This document shows, one piece after another, positions 1 through 13,700 of a stretch of 64,000 nt of DNA (the first letter of the stretch is position 1; each line of letters begins with the position of its first letter). The notes under the pieces are model-generated. The model searched no databases. It had not been told where the DNA came from and worked only from the letters and a program-made list of their open reading frames with translations. Source of the stretch: Allolobophora icterica (lineage: Eukaryota > Annelida > Clitellata > Crassiclitellata > Lumbricidae); the NCBI GenBank assembly GCA_963556255.1, contig OY744611.1, positions 8,197,474 through 8,261,473 of the forward strand, read 5' to 3'. The position numbers were made by a program, and so were the translations under genes.

Positions 1-235
1 TCTTCTTTTTCTTATTCTTGTTCCTGTTCTTCTTCTTCTTGTTTTTCTTCTTCTATTTCATTTTCCTCAGTCTACCGCCCTTCGGGAGGTCCAAACTTGT
101 TAAACTTCAACGGTAACAAACTGCTAGACTTACTCGATCTCTCCAAAGTCGACGACAGTAGTTATTCTTTAACTTTCATATTTACTTAATCTCATCACCT
201 ATGTTTCAGTTTTATTTATCCATATTCTTCAGAAG

Positions 236-660
236 TTTTGTCCAGGGCATCCATTTTTTCTGCAGCCTGGTCATCTGCAAATCTTATGGCCTTCAACAGA
301 CTCCTCCCAACGTTTGCTTCGTCATCCACACTTTAAAGCGATTCCATGACCAACCCCTGTATATAGATGTTGGATTGTAAGGGTGATAATGGGCAGCCTT
401 GTCTAACTCCTCTGTCTATTCTTCCAGGTTTTCATTTACTCTTTGTACTCTCGCTACCACTGACTGGCACATGTGCAGGTTTCATATTAATCGTCCTCCC
501 TCTCCAGTCCACTCTGATCTTTTTGAGTATTGACCTGAGTTTGCGCAAGTTCATTCTGTCAAAGGCCTTTTCATAATCTAAGAAGCAGATATACAAGAGG
601 GTAAATGCTACTGAATGAAGTGACCGCATGGCAGTATGCCTTACACCGCATGCTTCCAAG
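236..660 (-). pseudogene. LINE reverse transcriptase fragment (CFDP2-like)
   Basis: Minus-strand translation gives reverse transcriptase palm motifs in order: motif A-like LDYEKAFDRMN, motif B-like GVRQGCPLSPL and motif C-like FADDQA. These are spread over two frames with an internal stop near 343. It belongs to the endonuclease-reverse transcriptase LINE group often annotated as craniofacial development protein 2-like. No endonuclease or C-terminal part is joined to it. This is a decayed fragment, not a host gene. Bases 1-235 hold only a pyrimidine-rich tract. Confidence 0.75.
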
Positions 661-1302
661 CTATTTCGGTTGCTGGACCTATAGATTTAGGAGCTACTTC
701 GCTGTATCTGTTTGTTCTGCGCATTCACTTATGTATATATAAGTATATATATTTTTTTATTTCGCTCAAAGCTGAAACACAAAGATTAGAAAAAGGTAAA
801 ACGAAAAAAAATACAAAAACACCAATTTAAGCTCCCTCAGAGGCGTAAGCGTAATAAAACTGATCTGACATAAAACATGTTGTCCTTTACTGACACACCA
901 AGACCATTAACCAGAAAATAAAAGTCGTGTCCATAACTTCATGAATGTTAACGACAGCATGTTGACTGTACTATTATCTGCAGTTATATACTTTCCCTAG
1001 ATGTACAATAAATTCTCGTTCTTGATTTAAGATCAACTTTTTCAATTTGCTTATCCACCTTGGGTTGACTATCTGTCTGGATATTGATTTTTTTAATACG
1101 GCCTGGTTTGGGTGCGCCGTAAGTTGATGCCTTGTGCATTTGACACCGACGGATATAAGCTACTAATTACAATTACAAGTTTCCAGACGCTTAAATAATC
1201 AGTCAAAGCCTGGAATGCCAGTAAAATCCGACTACAGATAAAAACCAATTTGAGATGCCAGCTGCTCGGGAGAGGAAACATTCTGATTTTTTCAGTTACT
1301 AT
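661..1302. other. No recognisable gene
   Basis: AT-rich sequence with no reading frame resembling a protein family I recognise. It separates LINE debris on both sides and may be unannotated repeat. Confidence 0.5.
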
Positions 1303-1308
1303 ATCATC

Positions 1309-1383
<75 letters not shown>
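1303..1383. repeat. (ATC)n microsatellite
   Basis: About 27 nearly perfect ATC units with one ACC variant. On the minus strand it reads as a spurious poly-Asp frame. It lies next to the 3' end of a minus-strand LINE fragment, so it may have begun as the LINE 3' tail. Confidence 0.95.
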
Positions 1384-1384
<1 letters not shown>

Positions 1385-1435
1385 GTTCCTGACGCCAACT
1401 GTTTGGCGTCGATGAGTACGAATAAATGATCTTCA

Positions 1436-1900
1436 TTGTCCTCAGGCATTTGTCAAATCTATTGCCCCCTTAGTTTTAGTCAAAGTGATGTTATGTCTTC
1501 ATTTATATTATCTATCCGGCGTAGTCTCGGTCTGCCTTTATGTCTTTTTCCTTCGAATCTGGCATGCAGTGCACTGTGTGGCATTCGGTCAACTGGCATT
1601 CTCTCTACGTGTCCAAACCATTGGAATCTTCAACGAACGACTTTGTCTAGCAGAGTTGTTTGGATACCTAATGATAATAGTCTTATGTCATCGTTTCTTA
1701 GTTTCTGCAGTTTTGAAATTTCTGCGATCTTCCGCAGCCAGCTCATTTCTGCTGTCAGAATTCTTCTCTCATCTTGTTTCGCATTGCCCAACATTCCGAT
1801 TCATATAGGAAAATGGGTTGTATCATTGTCTCGTATATTTTTGTCTTGGTTTTCTTTGTTAATTCTTTGCTCCTCCATATCCTATTCATTATTCCGAATC
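1436..1900 (-). pseudogene. LINE ORF2 C-terminal fragment (CFDP2-like)
   Basis: Minus-strand translation contains WFGHVERMPVDRMPHSAL followed by KGRPRLRRIDNINEDI, the C-terminal signature of CFDP2-like LINE reverse transcriptases (a WFGHV.RM block, then an RGRP..RW-like block). Upstream of it on the minus strand comes an EMSWLRK-like piece. Several stops and frameshifts break the frame. The long plus-strand frame over the same bases is only its antisense shadow. Confidence 0.8.
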
Positions 1901-2139
1901 TTTTATTTGTATTTATTTATTTATTTTAATTTCGAAGTAGTAGTAGTACATGTATGCTAACAAACCAGTGTACAATCAGAGTGAAAACAGTTAGAGAGAA
2001 AAAACAACTAAATTCAGTGTCCAAGTACAATTCTATGTTATAATCAGTTTTATTAGCATTAACCAGTATCAAGGCCTTATTCGAAATGCGAGGAGATGAA
2101 GCTGGAGCAGCTTATCAAGTCATCCCCGCTTAATGATAC

Positions 2140-2191
<52 letters not shown>

Positions 2192-2395
2192 CAATTTTTA
2201 CGAGATAAATAGTAAGCATAAAAGTTCATTAGGACATATTGGTTTGAACATTCCTAACATTCACGGGTTAGCAGTATTGCTCAATCAGGGATGATTTAAG
2301 AGCGGATTTGAAGGTAACATAATTTCGTAACTTACGGATATCAGCGCTAATAGCATTCCATAGTTTGGGAATGCCTGTGAAGAGCGTCCAATTCT
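1901..2395. other. Inserted AT-rich sequence with (TTA)n
   Basis: This stretch separates two pieces of a minus-strand LINE (1436-1900 and 2396-2662). It contains a (TTA)n microsatellite at about 2145-2189 and otherwise no recognisable coding signal. It is probably a later insertion, but no target duplication is clear. Confidence 0.4.
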
Positions 2396-2662
2396 CCTTT
2401 GCATATATTTTCATTGCTGCTATCTGCGTTTATTAGCCCTCCTAGATAGACAAATTGTTCTACGTGCTCAAATAGCTACTCGTTGGATTGTGATTGTTAT
2501 TGGTGTCTCTTTGGTCTTTTCAATCACCATTATTTTACTTTTCTCTGCGTTGATCATTAGGCCGAATCTTCTACTGGTTTCGTAAATCTGTGCCGTAATA
2601 TGCCATAGTTCTGAACCGCTTCTAGTGAGAAGGTCAAATGTCGTCAGCAAGTGGGCAGATTA
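2396..2662 (-). pseudogene. LINE reverse transcriptase fragment
   Basis: Minus-strand reading frame with SRRFGLMINAEKSKIMVIEK, the thumb-proximal block after the FADD motif in CFDP2-like LINEs. It is probably the upstream continuation of the fragment at 1436-1900, split by intervening sequence. No start, and truncated at both ends. Confidence 0.75.
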
Positions 2663-2689
2663 GTCACCAGTCCTCCATTTAATTTGATT

Positions 2690-2937
2690 CCTGCCTCGGT
2701 CTTGCTAAGGAAGACCAATGTTCGCGTACGAAGGATGAGGACGCGCTTTGGCGATCGCGTTTTCTCGGTCCCGATCCCAGATGCTGGAGCAGTCTTCCAT
2801 CCGTCACCAGACTGGCCGACTCAGTAGACTTATTTAAATCTAAGCTTAAATATTACCTGTTCGCTAAGGCTTATCCCACCCGCTAATAGTTGGAAGGCGC
2901 CCTTGTAGTGTCATGGCCGCGTTACGGCGCCATATAA
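2690..2937 (+). pseudogene. CR1-like LINE 3' end fragment
   Basis: Plus-strand translation reads RVRRMRTRFGDRVFSVP followed by a DLFKSKLKYYLFAKAY-like block, the C-terminal end of CR1-like reverse transcriptases. It is followed directly by a (TTA)n tract that probably represents the 3' tail. 5'-truncated, with internal stops. Confidence 0.75.
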
Positions 2938-2938
2938 A

Positions 2939-3011
<73 letters not shown>

Positions 3012-3041
3012 CATTATATTGTTATTGTTATTCTTATATTA

Positions 3042-3113
<72 letters not shown>
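2938..3113. repeat. (TTA)n microsatellite, two blocks
   Basis: Two long perfect TTA blocks separated by a short AT-rich spacer at about 3012-3037. Two LINE 3' ends meet here head-on: the plus-strand fragment at 2690-2937 and the minus-strand element from 3180 upward. The tract may therefore be two fused 3' tails. Confidence 0.95.
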
Positions 3114-3115
<2 letters not shown>

Positions 3116-3179
3116 CAAATTTATTCTTCATACAATGAATAAAGTCATATGCAGACGAATTATGTTAACTGTTTGCGGT

Positions 3180-5448
<2,269 letters not shown>

Positions 5449-5449
5449 A

Positions 5450-5815
5450 TGGCATTAATGCTTCCAACACCAGGTTAAATAGGTATGGGGTAAGAGACAT
5501 CCTTGTCGTACTCCCGTTCTCATGTGAACGTATTCTGTGATTTCTTTATCTTTTTTGTGGGCACTTGATGATTTTGCTATGATTATTATATATCTTGTAC
5601 AAATCTGATCAATCGCTATGGCGTTAGTGCATTTTGCATCGCTTTCCACAGTACATCATGCCATATGCTGTCAAATGCTTGCTTGAATTCTATAAAGTAG
5701 ATTAAAACTTTCTGTTGTGTTTTACGTTTTTTTCAAGTATCTGTCTGACCGTCAATTTTGCTTCTTCCTGGACTGAACCCGGCTTCCACTTCCCCAAGTG
5801 TTCACTCAATTAATA
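5450..5815 (-). pseudogene. LINE reverse transcriptase fragment
   Basis: Minus-strand translation shows motif A-like FIEFKQAFDSIWHD and a motif B-like TGVRQGC block, then LFNLVLEAL in a second frame. This matches the CFDP2-like LINE at 36588-39969. Stops and a frameshift near 5500 disable it. Confidence 0.7.
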
Positions 5816-5989
5816 CAAACAGTAGGCCATAGTGACTAGAAAGGATTATGTTTGGCATATCTTAATTTGTTGCTCCTCTGCATAGGATAGTGTCTGGTAT
5901 AGAAATTATGCTTCTGGTGTGCTGCTTAACTTTGCCGTCGTGGCTCTGAAGGTATTCCAATATAACACATTATGCGACTATTGCGCTGT

Positions 5990-6935
5990 AGTCCAGGCAA
6001 TTTACAGTTGGATCTGGGAAAATTGATTCAGAAGCTTTTTAAACGGTTTTCTGCTCAGAAACCCTTGCTGAATAACATATCCAAAATCGGACAAAATCGG
6101 TCAAGGGAAACACCCCCAAAATCAATTTCAAAAATGGCGGATTGGGGGTTTCCTAAGAAATACCAATAATAATACCAATTAGTTGCATTTAGACATGGGC
6201 AATAGTGCTTCAGAAGCTTTTTAAACGGTTTTCTGCTCAGAGACGATTGCTGAATAACATATCCAAAATCGGACAAAATCGGACTACGAGAACACTATTA
6301 AAAATGAATTTCTAAATGGCGGATTAGCGGTTTCCTAAGAAATACCAATAACAATAATACCAGTAATTTGCAGATAGACCTGGGCGAAAGCACTTCAGAA
6401 GCTTTTAAAACGGTTTCCTGCTCAGAAATCATTGCTCAATAACATATCCAAAATCGGTCTAGGGAACACCCCCCAAAATTAGTTTTAAAATGGTGGATTT
6501 GGGGTTTCCTCAGAAATACCAGTAATAATAGGGGCCTAACAATAATTTGCAGTTAGACATATGCAAAAGTGCTTCAGAAGCTTTTTAGACGGTTTCCTGC
6601 TCAGAGACCATTGCTGAATAACATATCCAAATTCGGACAAAATCGGACCACGGTAAAACTCCCAGAAATGAATTTCAAAATGGCAAATTGGCGGTTTCCT
6701 AAGAAATACCAATAATAATACCAATAATTTGCAGTTAGACCTGGGCGAAAGTACTTCAGAATCTTTTAAACGGTCCCCTGCTCAGAAGCCATTGCTGAAT
6801 AGCATATCCAAAATCGGACAAAATCGGTCCAGGGAACACCCCCAAAATGAATTTCAAAATGGCGGATTGGGGTATCATAAGAAATACCAAAAATAAGAGG
6901 GATCTACCAATAATTTGCAGATAGACATGGGCAAA
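5990..6935. repeat. 182-bp tandem satellite, five units
   Basis: Five diverged units recur at ~182 bp spacing (the block CAGAAGCTTTTTAAACGG or its variant near 6029, 6210, 6396, 6575, 6757). Each contains a CTGCTCAGA block, CAAAATCGGACAAAATCGG and ATGGCGGATTGGGG. No conserved coding frame is apparent. One further copy lies at 63355-63575, so the family is dispersed. Confidence 0.9.
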
Positions 6936-7195
6936 CTCACCAACCAAACTCACCAAGCTCACAAACTAAACTCACCGGCCTCACCAAAATCACCAACCAA
7001 ACTCGTCAAACTCAGCAACCAATCTCACCAAAGTCACCAAAGTCACCAAACTCACGAAACTCACCAAACTCAGCAACCAAACTCAACAAACTCACCAAAC
7101 TCACCAAACAAACTCACCAAATTCACCAACCAAACTCACCAAATTTACCAATCAGACTCACCAAATTCACCAACCAAACTCAACATTGTTGACTT
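6936..7195. repeat. CTCACCAAA-type minisatellite
   Basis: Irregular short tandem array built from ACTCACCAA / CTCACCAAA units. The apparent Thr/His/Gln-rich frame is a by-product of the repeat. It abuts the 182-bp satellite. Confidence 0.85.
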
Positions 7196-7622
7196 TCGTG
7201 CACACTAGAAACAACCCAAAAAAGAGGCACAATTTTAACGCCTTTTTCAATAAGGTATTTGCCATGGTTTTCACCTGCGAAAGTAGAGGAAGCTTCAATT
7301 GCTCGGCGGCAAAGTTAGATGCAATAAATTTGATGCAATCTTTCTTCCACACTTATGTTTTAAGACTGGAGCAACCTTTCTGGTTGTGATAAAATTCATT
7401 TTAAACCAAAACATATTTCTTGCAATGCCCTAACAAGCAGCCCTAAATTACTGGAAAGTTTTGGCACACCATCGCTAAATCACGCCTTTTGCATGATTGT
7501 TACGGGAGCTTGAAACTCGTGAACTCAGTAAAAGTTATCGGAGTAATACCAAAATTAATAGTCAAAGGTCATTATGCTTTGTCTTTCTCACATAGCTTTG
7601 TTTTGTGATTATTTTCTTACAG

Positions 7623-8217
7623 AAACAATTAAGCTGCTCGCAGTTCGTGACTTTGATCCCAAAGAGTTGAGTCTAAAAGAAAAAAAAGAACCTTTATTTA
7701 TTTATGAAAGGTTTTCAAATAAAACAGATTTCGAAGAAACTGAAGACACAAAAGAATTTCTTCTCTCTAGTGTATCAAAGCAGTACAAACAAATTCTGGA
7801 GGATGAACTAAGGACATTAAAAGTCAAAGTTTACAGCAGAAAAGAAGAAGCACCCGACATTCAAGATCAAGAAGAAGCGGTCAATAAAGAAGAGAGTAAG
7901 ACCGGTGTGCAGCAAATTCACTTAATCACATCGGATCAAAAATCAGAATCGAAATCAGAATGGAAATCGGATTGGAAACGGAATCGGGAATCGGAAAATA
8001 AATCGGAAAAGGAATCGGATCGGGAATTGGAAAGGAAATCTCAAAAAGAATCGGATCGAAAATTGGAAAGGAAATCAGAACGGGAATCGGATCGGCGTTC
8101 GGTATCGTATCATTCGGATGAAAGAAACATCGCACAAGACTTAAAGAGTCTTGATGCACTCTTGCTAACATTTAAAAGAGGAGACAAAATGGAGACAATT
8201 TCATCTGAAAATATCGG
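7623..8217 (+). CDS. Candidate host exon, charged Ser/Glu/Lys/Arg-rich protein
   Basis: An open plus-strand frame is bounded by a good splice acceptor (pyrimidine-rich run then TTCTTACAG at 7622) and a consensus donor (GTGAGT from 8218). It enters in phase 1 and exits in phase 2. The encoded segment starts with a mixed, apparently globular part (TIKLLAVRDFDPKELSLKEK) and becomes an acidic/basic repeat of KSE, ESD and KSER units around residues 115-170 of the frame. I recognise no domain. The low-complexity half looks like expansion of a hexanucleotide-like GAATCGGAA unit. Host origin is an inference from splice sites and frame length; no neighbouring retroelement motif overlaps it. Confidence 0.5.
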
Positions 8218-8738
8218 GTGAGTATATGTTATACAGCAGGAAATTTAAATATTTGTTTCAATCCGCCAATAAGTTCAATGATACATAGATATTTAACGTT
8301 CTTCTTTAAACGACAACAATTCTAACTAATAATGGCGAGAATGATAGAGCGTTGGCCCGTGTCATTTCTGTGCCGCAGTTCTAATCCTGGTACGCAGTGC
8401 GAAATTGAAAATTCTGTAAGTAAAGGTTAAGCAGTAGGCTATATAGTTCTCTGGTGTACTTTAGCTAGACTGAAGTATCTTTGACTTCTAAGGAGTAGAG
8501 GAAAAAGATGATTTTGGAATATATTGAAAAAGGACGAGAGGATAATCATTCAACATCTTTTAGCTTATACTTATATCTAACTTGCTTCTCACCAGTGTTA
8601 CAAATTAAAAACTTGCGGAAACTTCAGAGAATGCACAATTCTTCGCTACAATCATAGTTGAAACATCAAAATCTGACAACAGGACTTTGCACTGAAAGCT
8701 TTGAACTGGCAAAGATTCTCTTAATGACTGAGGCTTGA

Positions 8739-8848
<110 letters not shown>

Positions 8849-8879
8849 ATTCCGACAATTTCTCAAGCGCCGTAACACA

Positions 8880-10010
8880 CCACATGCTGTTAAAAGGCCG
8901 CCTTGACATACGTCACAAAAACAGTAAATCAGTAGTATGCCTTCATGAGTAGGCGAGTCTTTAGGCTCGATTTGAAGGACTCAACCGTGGATGCGGACCG
9001 TATCGCAAGCGGGAGGCAGTTCCAGGATCTATATCCTGCTGTCGAGAAAGCGCGATCGCCAAAAGTGGTTTTCCGCGGCACAAAAGACCACCTTTCTTCC
9101 CAGATCTTAACGACAGTCCAGTCTTCGAAGACTACATGGGAGTGCAGCATGAACCAAGACAGCTCGGCGCCATCCCGTGGAGTGACTTGTAAATTAGTAG
9201 CGCTAGTCTATGCTGAATACGGTATGGTGCCGGAAGCCAGCGCAGCACGTCTCTGAGCAGCGGTTTAATGGAGGTCATACTTCCGGCGGCCATAGAGAAG
9301 TCTCGCTGCCTCATTAAGAACCGACTGGAGCCTCTCCAGTAGATATACCTGCGCCCCAGCCAGAAAGTCATTGTAGCGATCAACTTGGACTACCACGAAA
9401 CTGTTCACCGCTGTTTTCGCTGCACTGAATGTGGGCGACCGCAAACAGCTCCTGATCAATCTCAGCTGTCGGAAGCATTTGCCGACCACCTGTCCCACAT
9501 GTCGAGCCATTGTAAGATCTGCCTCAAATGTCACCGCCAGATCACGAACAGTCGTCGATGGTTGCAGCAGTCCTCCACCGACACGCAGCGGATCCGCAAT
9601 AAGCCGGCCAAGCATTCTATGTGTGGCACACCACAGAAAATCAGTCCTGCCCGGATTGAGCTGAAGACGGTTGAATCTCATTCAGCCAGCCAGTGCCACA
9701 AACCCCGCTTCGATGCTGCTCAGAAGCTGCGAAACCTCTGACGTTATGGCGGAACCATACAACTGAGTGTCGTCAGCATAAAAACGACGCGACGAACCCA
9801 AACCGGTAGTAAGCTCCCAAAGGTCAAGACTGTGTAAAGCAGGAGGAGCAGAGGTCCTAGGACCGATCCCTGTGGTATACCACAAACTAGACGACGCACA
9901 TTGGAGTTTGGACCGATTACCATTCACCAACACCCGTGGAGTCCTGCCAGATAGATAAGATCTAAACCAGTCCAGCACAACGGAGCGTGTTCCATAAGTT
10001 CGAGTCAACC
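8880..10010 (-). pseudogene. CR1-like LINE ORF2 3' half
   Basis: Minus-strand reverse transcriptase in several frames. From the 5' side there is a SVVLDWFRSYLSGRTPRV block, the motif C region RFYADDTQLYG, a thumb block with MRFNRLQLNPGRTDFLW, then VLRWLPAPYRIQHRLALL, and finally the C-terminal FGDRAFSTAG..SWN block. This is the standard order of CR1/L2-like LINE reverse transcriptases. Frameshifts near 9130-9150, 9265-9380 and 9680 break it. 5'-truncated, ending in a (GAT)n tail. Confidence 0.85.
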
Positions 10011-10019
10011 GTCTAATGA

Positions 10020-10859
10020 GTCTTATCGGTTAAAACATTGAACTATAGCGAATCATTGTAATCAAATTAGTCCTCATTGCTCAGTTTTACCACAACTTAA
10101 CAGTTCATCTGATTGTCTTTCTCTGGTCATACAAAAAATATAACTTGTTTGGTAAATGATCTTTTCGGTTGGTGAACCTAGATATTGGAATTCCCTTTCT
10201 GTATCTGTTCGTTGTCTCTCTAAAAGGCTGGTCTCTGGATGTTCACCTGATTGCAACCAGGTTAGGGTCTTGCACCGGTTGATTCTTTTTTTAAACTGAT
10301 GCTGTATGAGTTGTGTTAAAAAAATTAACAAAATAGATTAAATCTAATGGCTTTCTAGTAACAAGAACGGATGGTGGTTGGCGAGGCATTTGGACAATGG
10401 AAATATCGGATTCATACCAAGAAATCGGGTTGTAATGGGTAAGTGCCAAAGGTAGCGCTGCTATAGTTTTCAGACTTTAGAATATTCATTGGAGATTGTA
10501 AGAGGAATGCTTGTAGGACTTCGCAAATTTCACAGAGGTAAATTACCTAAACTAGGATGGAGACAGTAACATACGCTTTGAAAGTTGAGAATAGGATTGA
10601 AGACTTTCAACATGCAAATACTCGGGTCTCGATACCAGAATTGTTAGGTCACTGTTAGTTGCTGTTATTCAACCTATCTTGTCAAATAATACCAGTTCAG
10701 ACATTAGAAACCAATAAATTTTGTCCGTTTTCCATCGCCTAAAATCTATAGAATGCTATTAATATGCTTTTTAAAATCTGTGTGTTTGTGAATATACAAT
10801 AAATTTTAAGATAAAACACTTTTGCGGAATGTAACTCAACATGTTTGTATTTTAAACAG
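10020..10859. other. No recognisable gene
   Basis: AT-rich sequence without a supported coding region. The minus-strand frame at 10074-10331 shows no family I recognise. It may be intronic. Confidence 0.5.
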
Positions 10860-10888
10860 AATATGCTGTCCAACCATCTACGACAACG
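10860..10888 (+). other. Candidate 29-nt micro-exon
   Basis: A 29-base stretch is flanked by TTTTAAACAG on the left and GTAAGTCTG on the right, both good splice consensus sequences. It accepts phase 2 and exits phase 1, so it could follow the exon at 7623-8217 and stays open. Short exons are easy to find by chance, so this is tentative. Confidence 0.3.
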
Positions 10889-11639
10889 GTAAGTCTGTGA
10901 AACTATCTCATCTAACTAATTTAATAGGGCCTAGTAAATATAACGCCTTAGTAATATGTTTCGAGAAATCATCTGTTCTTGTACATTAAATTGTTTCGTA
11001 TTCAACCTCCCTTAGAAACCTAAAACAACAACCTTGATTAGGTTTCGTAGCCAGGTTAATTATATTAAATCAATTGTATTTGATTTTATCAAGGCCGGAA
11101 AATAAAAAATAAGTGTAAATTTACATTTTTTTACTGCGACCTTATAGCCACGACCCTGCTGATTTCTCAATGAATTGATTCGGGTGAGATTCTTCAGCAC
11201 AGCTGTCCGTTGAATGATTGCCTTTTCTTTTAAGGTCCCCGTGTATAGAATGCGCTAACCCAATATTCAAATCTCTGAATCGTAATCGTAATCACCAAAC
11301 TTCTAAAGCGCCACTCGAAGGCCAAGCGCAGGGCACCAGCCTATTCACGAGCGCTACGTCAAATGAGAGGGTGTTTCCAGAGAGTAATCCAAGAGAAGTC
11401 CGAGTTCCGAGTCCGGTTTCCAGAAGGCCAAATCAAATCAGAGGGGATTTTCCAAAGAGCAGTGCAAAAGAGTTCCGCGTCCGATTTCCAAGGAGAAGTA
11501 GTAATCAACGGTATGCGAACGGCAACTTCACGCACAGGGGTGCATGGGACGTACGTTCTAACTCTTGTAGCAAATAAGCTAGTATTCCTTGATATAGTCT
11601 TGCATGGCACTGGAAATGTGTATTTATGACATTTAATGT
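10889..11639. other. No clear gene; short internal duplication near 11370-11500
   Basis: No supported gene. A ~70-bp unit containing TTCCAGAG(A)AG...GAGTTCCG..TCCGATTTCCAG is present twice in diverged form. Confidence 0.4.
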
Positions 11640-12275
11640 AGCAAAAGGAGGGATTCGTATACTTGGGAGGATATATCAACGCGAAGGGCGAATCTGAGAA
11701 GGATGTGGAACGAAGAATTGGGTTGGCAAGAGGAATAGTACAGGCACTACACAAGGTGTGGAGTGCGAGGGAAATCAGCAGGACCACCAAAGTACAGGTG
11801 TGTGAGACACTTGTGTTAAACGCATTATTGTATAACTCGGAGACATGGACATTGAAAGAGGTGCAGAAAAGGCGACTGAGGGTGTTCCAAATGGTATGTT
11901 TACGAAGGATAGTGGGAGTCACCAGAAGAGACAGGATAAGAAATACGGAGATACACAGCAGATTGAATATACAGCAGGACATCGTGAACAGGATAAGGAT
12001 CAGGAGACTGCACTATTTCGGTCATATATCAAGAATGCGAAATTAAAGAAACTCGAATATAGCACTACACGGATACGTATACGGAGAGCGGAGGAGAGGA
12101 AGACCAAGGTTGCGATGGATTGATGGAATTCGAGAGGACTGCAAGGAGATGGGCCTATCCGTGCAGGATGCTACACAGAGAACACAAGACAGGGAGAAGT
12201 GGAGACTCACCATAAATGAGCGGTTATTGCGTGCTGGGGCATCGCCAAAGCCATTGAGAAGAAGAAAGACATTCA
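11640..12275 (+). pseudogene. CFDP2-like LINE ORF2 C-terminal fragment
   Basis: Plus-strand translation contains LGGYINAKGESEKDVERRIG (truncated YLGG block), TLVLNALLYNSETWTL, RRIVGVTRRDRIRN, RRLHYFGHISRMRN and finally a GRPRLRWIDGIREDCKEM block in a shifted frame. This order is diagnostic of the thumb and C-terminal part of CFDP2-like LINE reverse transcriptases. A frameshift lies near 12040. 5'-truncated; the catalytic FADD block is not present. Confidence 0.85.
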
Positions 12276-12422
12276 ATTCTAAGAAAATTTACGTAAGTAA
12301 AGTTTGTTGCGGTTCTACTTTTAACACAGGTGGACCTATTTTTCTTCGTTGTTTCATACAATGTTGTGATGTTTACACAAAAAGAATAATGAAAAATCAC
12401 GTTGCTTTATATATCGTCGCTC

Positions 12423-13168
12423 CACAACTTCAAAATACGCTTCCACACTTTTTTCTTATTAAAATGTGATAATTTCACTTTAAAAAGTAAATTCAGTCCA
12501 TATCCGCAAGTGGGACGTAGGTGAGGCGCTCATCTCCTTTTCTAAGCCCTTGAGCCGGCAATGGACGAATTCCAAGGTCCTGGACACGGGGCTGGTGTAT
12601 CGCAGGACTTGCCGTTTACTTCCCAGCTTACGCCGGCACCAAATTATACCGCTTGGTGGCAGAGGCACGGTGTGCGCAAACAACTTGCCCAGGGTCGTTG
12701 CACGGAGTCGAATCGGCGACCGCATGATCATTGACCAAACGCGTTACCGATAGCTCCACCGTGCCGCACGCTTTACTTTGCGCAATAGATTCTGTACCAA
12801 GATAATTGCTGACGACTCTGACTCCTATTTGCTACCAGTCTGGCAACACGTACCAAAGATATTATTATTATTATTCTCTCTTAATTTTATGCTTTGAATA
12901 TCTACTCTATCCTAGGTCTTTTGGAACTTCCAATAACAACAGCATAGTGGAGAAGGAACGGGACAGAGCTATAAGTAGAGGTTGAATAGTTAACCTTTTC
13001 TTCTACTGACACTGTCCTATTCTTTATATAATCCATCTACTTGACTGACCCCTTTAATTCTCTATTTCTGCGTATGAGTAGCTCAATTAATAGTATACTG
13101 TCACTTCATGAGGTCCGAAAACTCCTCTTGATTATTTCTTTTATTTTACAAATCACACACAAAGTTTT
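12423..13168. repeat. Left copy of a ~450-bp inverted dispersed repeat (split by a SINE)
   Basis: The sequence is the reverse complement of 34562-35005, with shared stretches such as TTGCTACCAGTCTGGCAACA and CAAAAGACCTAGG (seen on the right copy). The left copy is interrupted by the SINE at 12483-12770; the right copy is not. The two copies lie outside the Polinton, facing each other. Confidence 0.85.
12483..12770 (-). mobile_element. tRNA-derived SINE
   Basis: Relative to the uninterrupted copy at ~34930, a 288-bp insertion is flanked by CTTTA on both sides (12478-12482 and 12771-12775). On the minus strand its head has an A-box-like GAGCTATCGGTAACGCG and a B-box-like GATTCGACTCC, spaced as in a tRNA promoter. 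The body has no coding frame. The empty site in the second repeat copy makes the insertion call strong. Confidence 0.8.
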
Positions 13169-13571
13169 TTAATGTGATTTCTCTTACAATAATTAAACAG
13201 TCAACACTCTTCAAACACTTAAAACCAACCCTACCAGCAAATTCTTTCGCGAATTTCAAACACCTACACAAAGTACTAATTATATATGCACAGCGGCCAA
13301 CGGCCTATCGCCTACGCAACGCCCAGCCAGGCGCAAGCATCTAAATAAGTAAGTATATTCTTCATTTGACAGGTTGCAAGAGATTAGCACTTCAGTGCAT
13401 ATGCATTGTTAAATGGTCTCATAATTTTAAGTAATAAGCTCGGCCTAGGGATATGATAAATCGAATTTATTTACATGTAGATAACTATGTACACCTGTAG
13501 AAACATTCAACATACCTTTCACCACTAGCAGAAGGTTAGTATACACACAAAACAACGTTATCCACAGTTGA
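13169..13571. other. No recognisable gene
   Basis: AT-rich sequence with no coding signal. TAAGTAAGTATATTC near 13350 resembles the 3' tail of the LINE at 41022-44090 and may be a tiny relic of it. Confidence 0.4.
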
Positions 13572-13700
13572 AGAGTTGGATACAAAACGCCGTAGCGGAA
13601 TGCTCTCGAAGAGTGAATACAAAACGCCGTAGCGGAATGCTCTCGAAGAGTGAATACAAAACGCCGTAGCGGAATGCTCTCGAAGAGTGAATACAAAACG
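13572..13700. repeat. 37-bp satellite, left flank of the Polinton
   Basis: Units beginning GAATACAAAACGCCGTAGCGG recur at exactly 37 bp (13615, 13652, 13689). The array is cut in mid-unit after AAAACG at 13700, where the Polinton begins, and resumes with AAAACG at 32690. Confidence 0.95.

Noticed and set aside
1093..1449. Poly-Asp minus-strand frame
   Set aside because: Produced by translating the (ATC)n microsatellite; no conserved sequence outside it.
8331..8420. tRNA gene near GATAGAGCG...CAGTTCTAATCC
   Set aside because: Weak A/B-box likeness only; stems do not pair as a tRNA; at best a SINE relic.
13572..13700. CRISPR-like array from regularly spaced 37-bp repeats
   Set aside because: Units are directly tandem with no unique spacers, in eukaryotic DNA, without cas genes.
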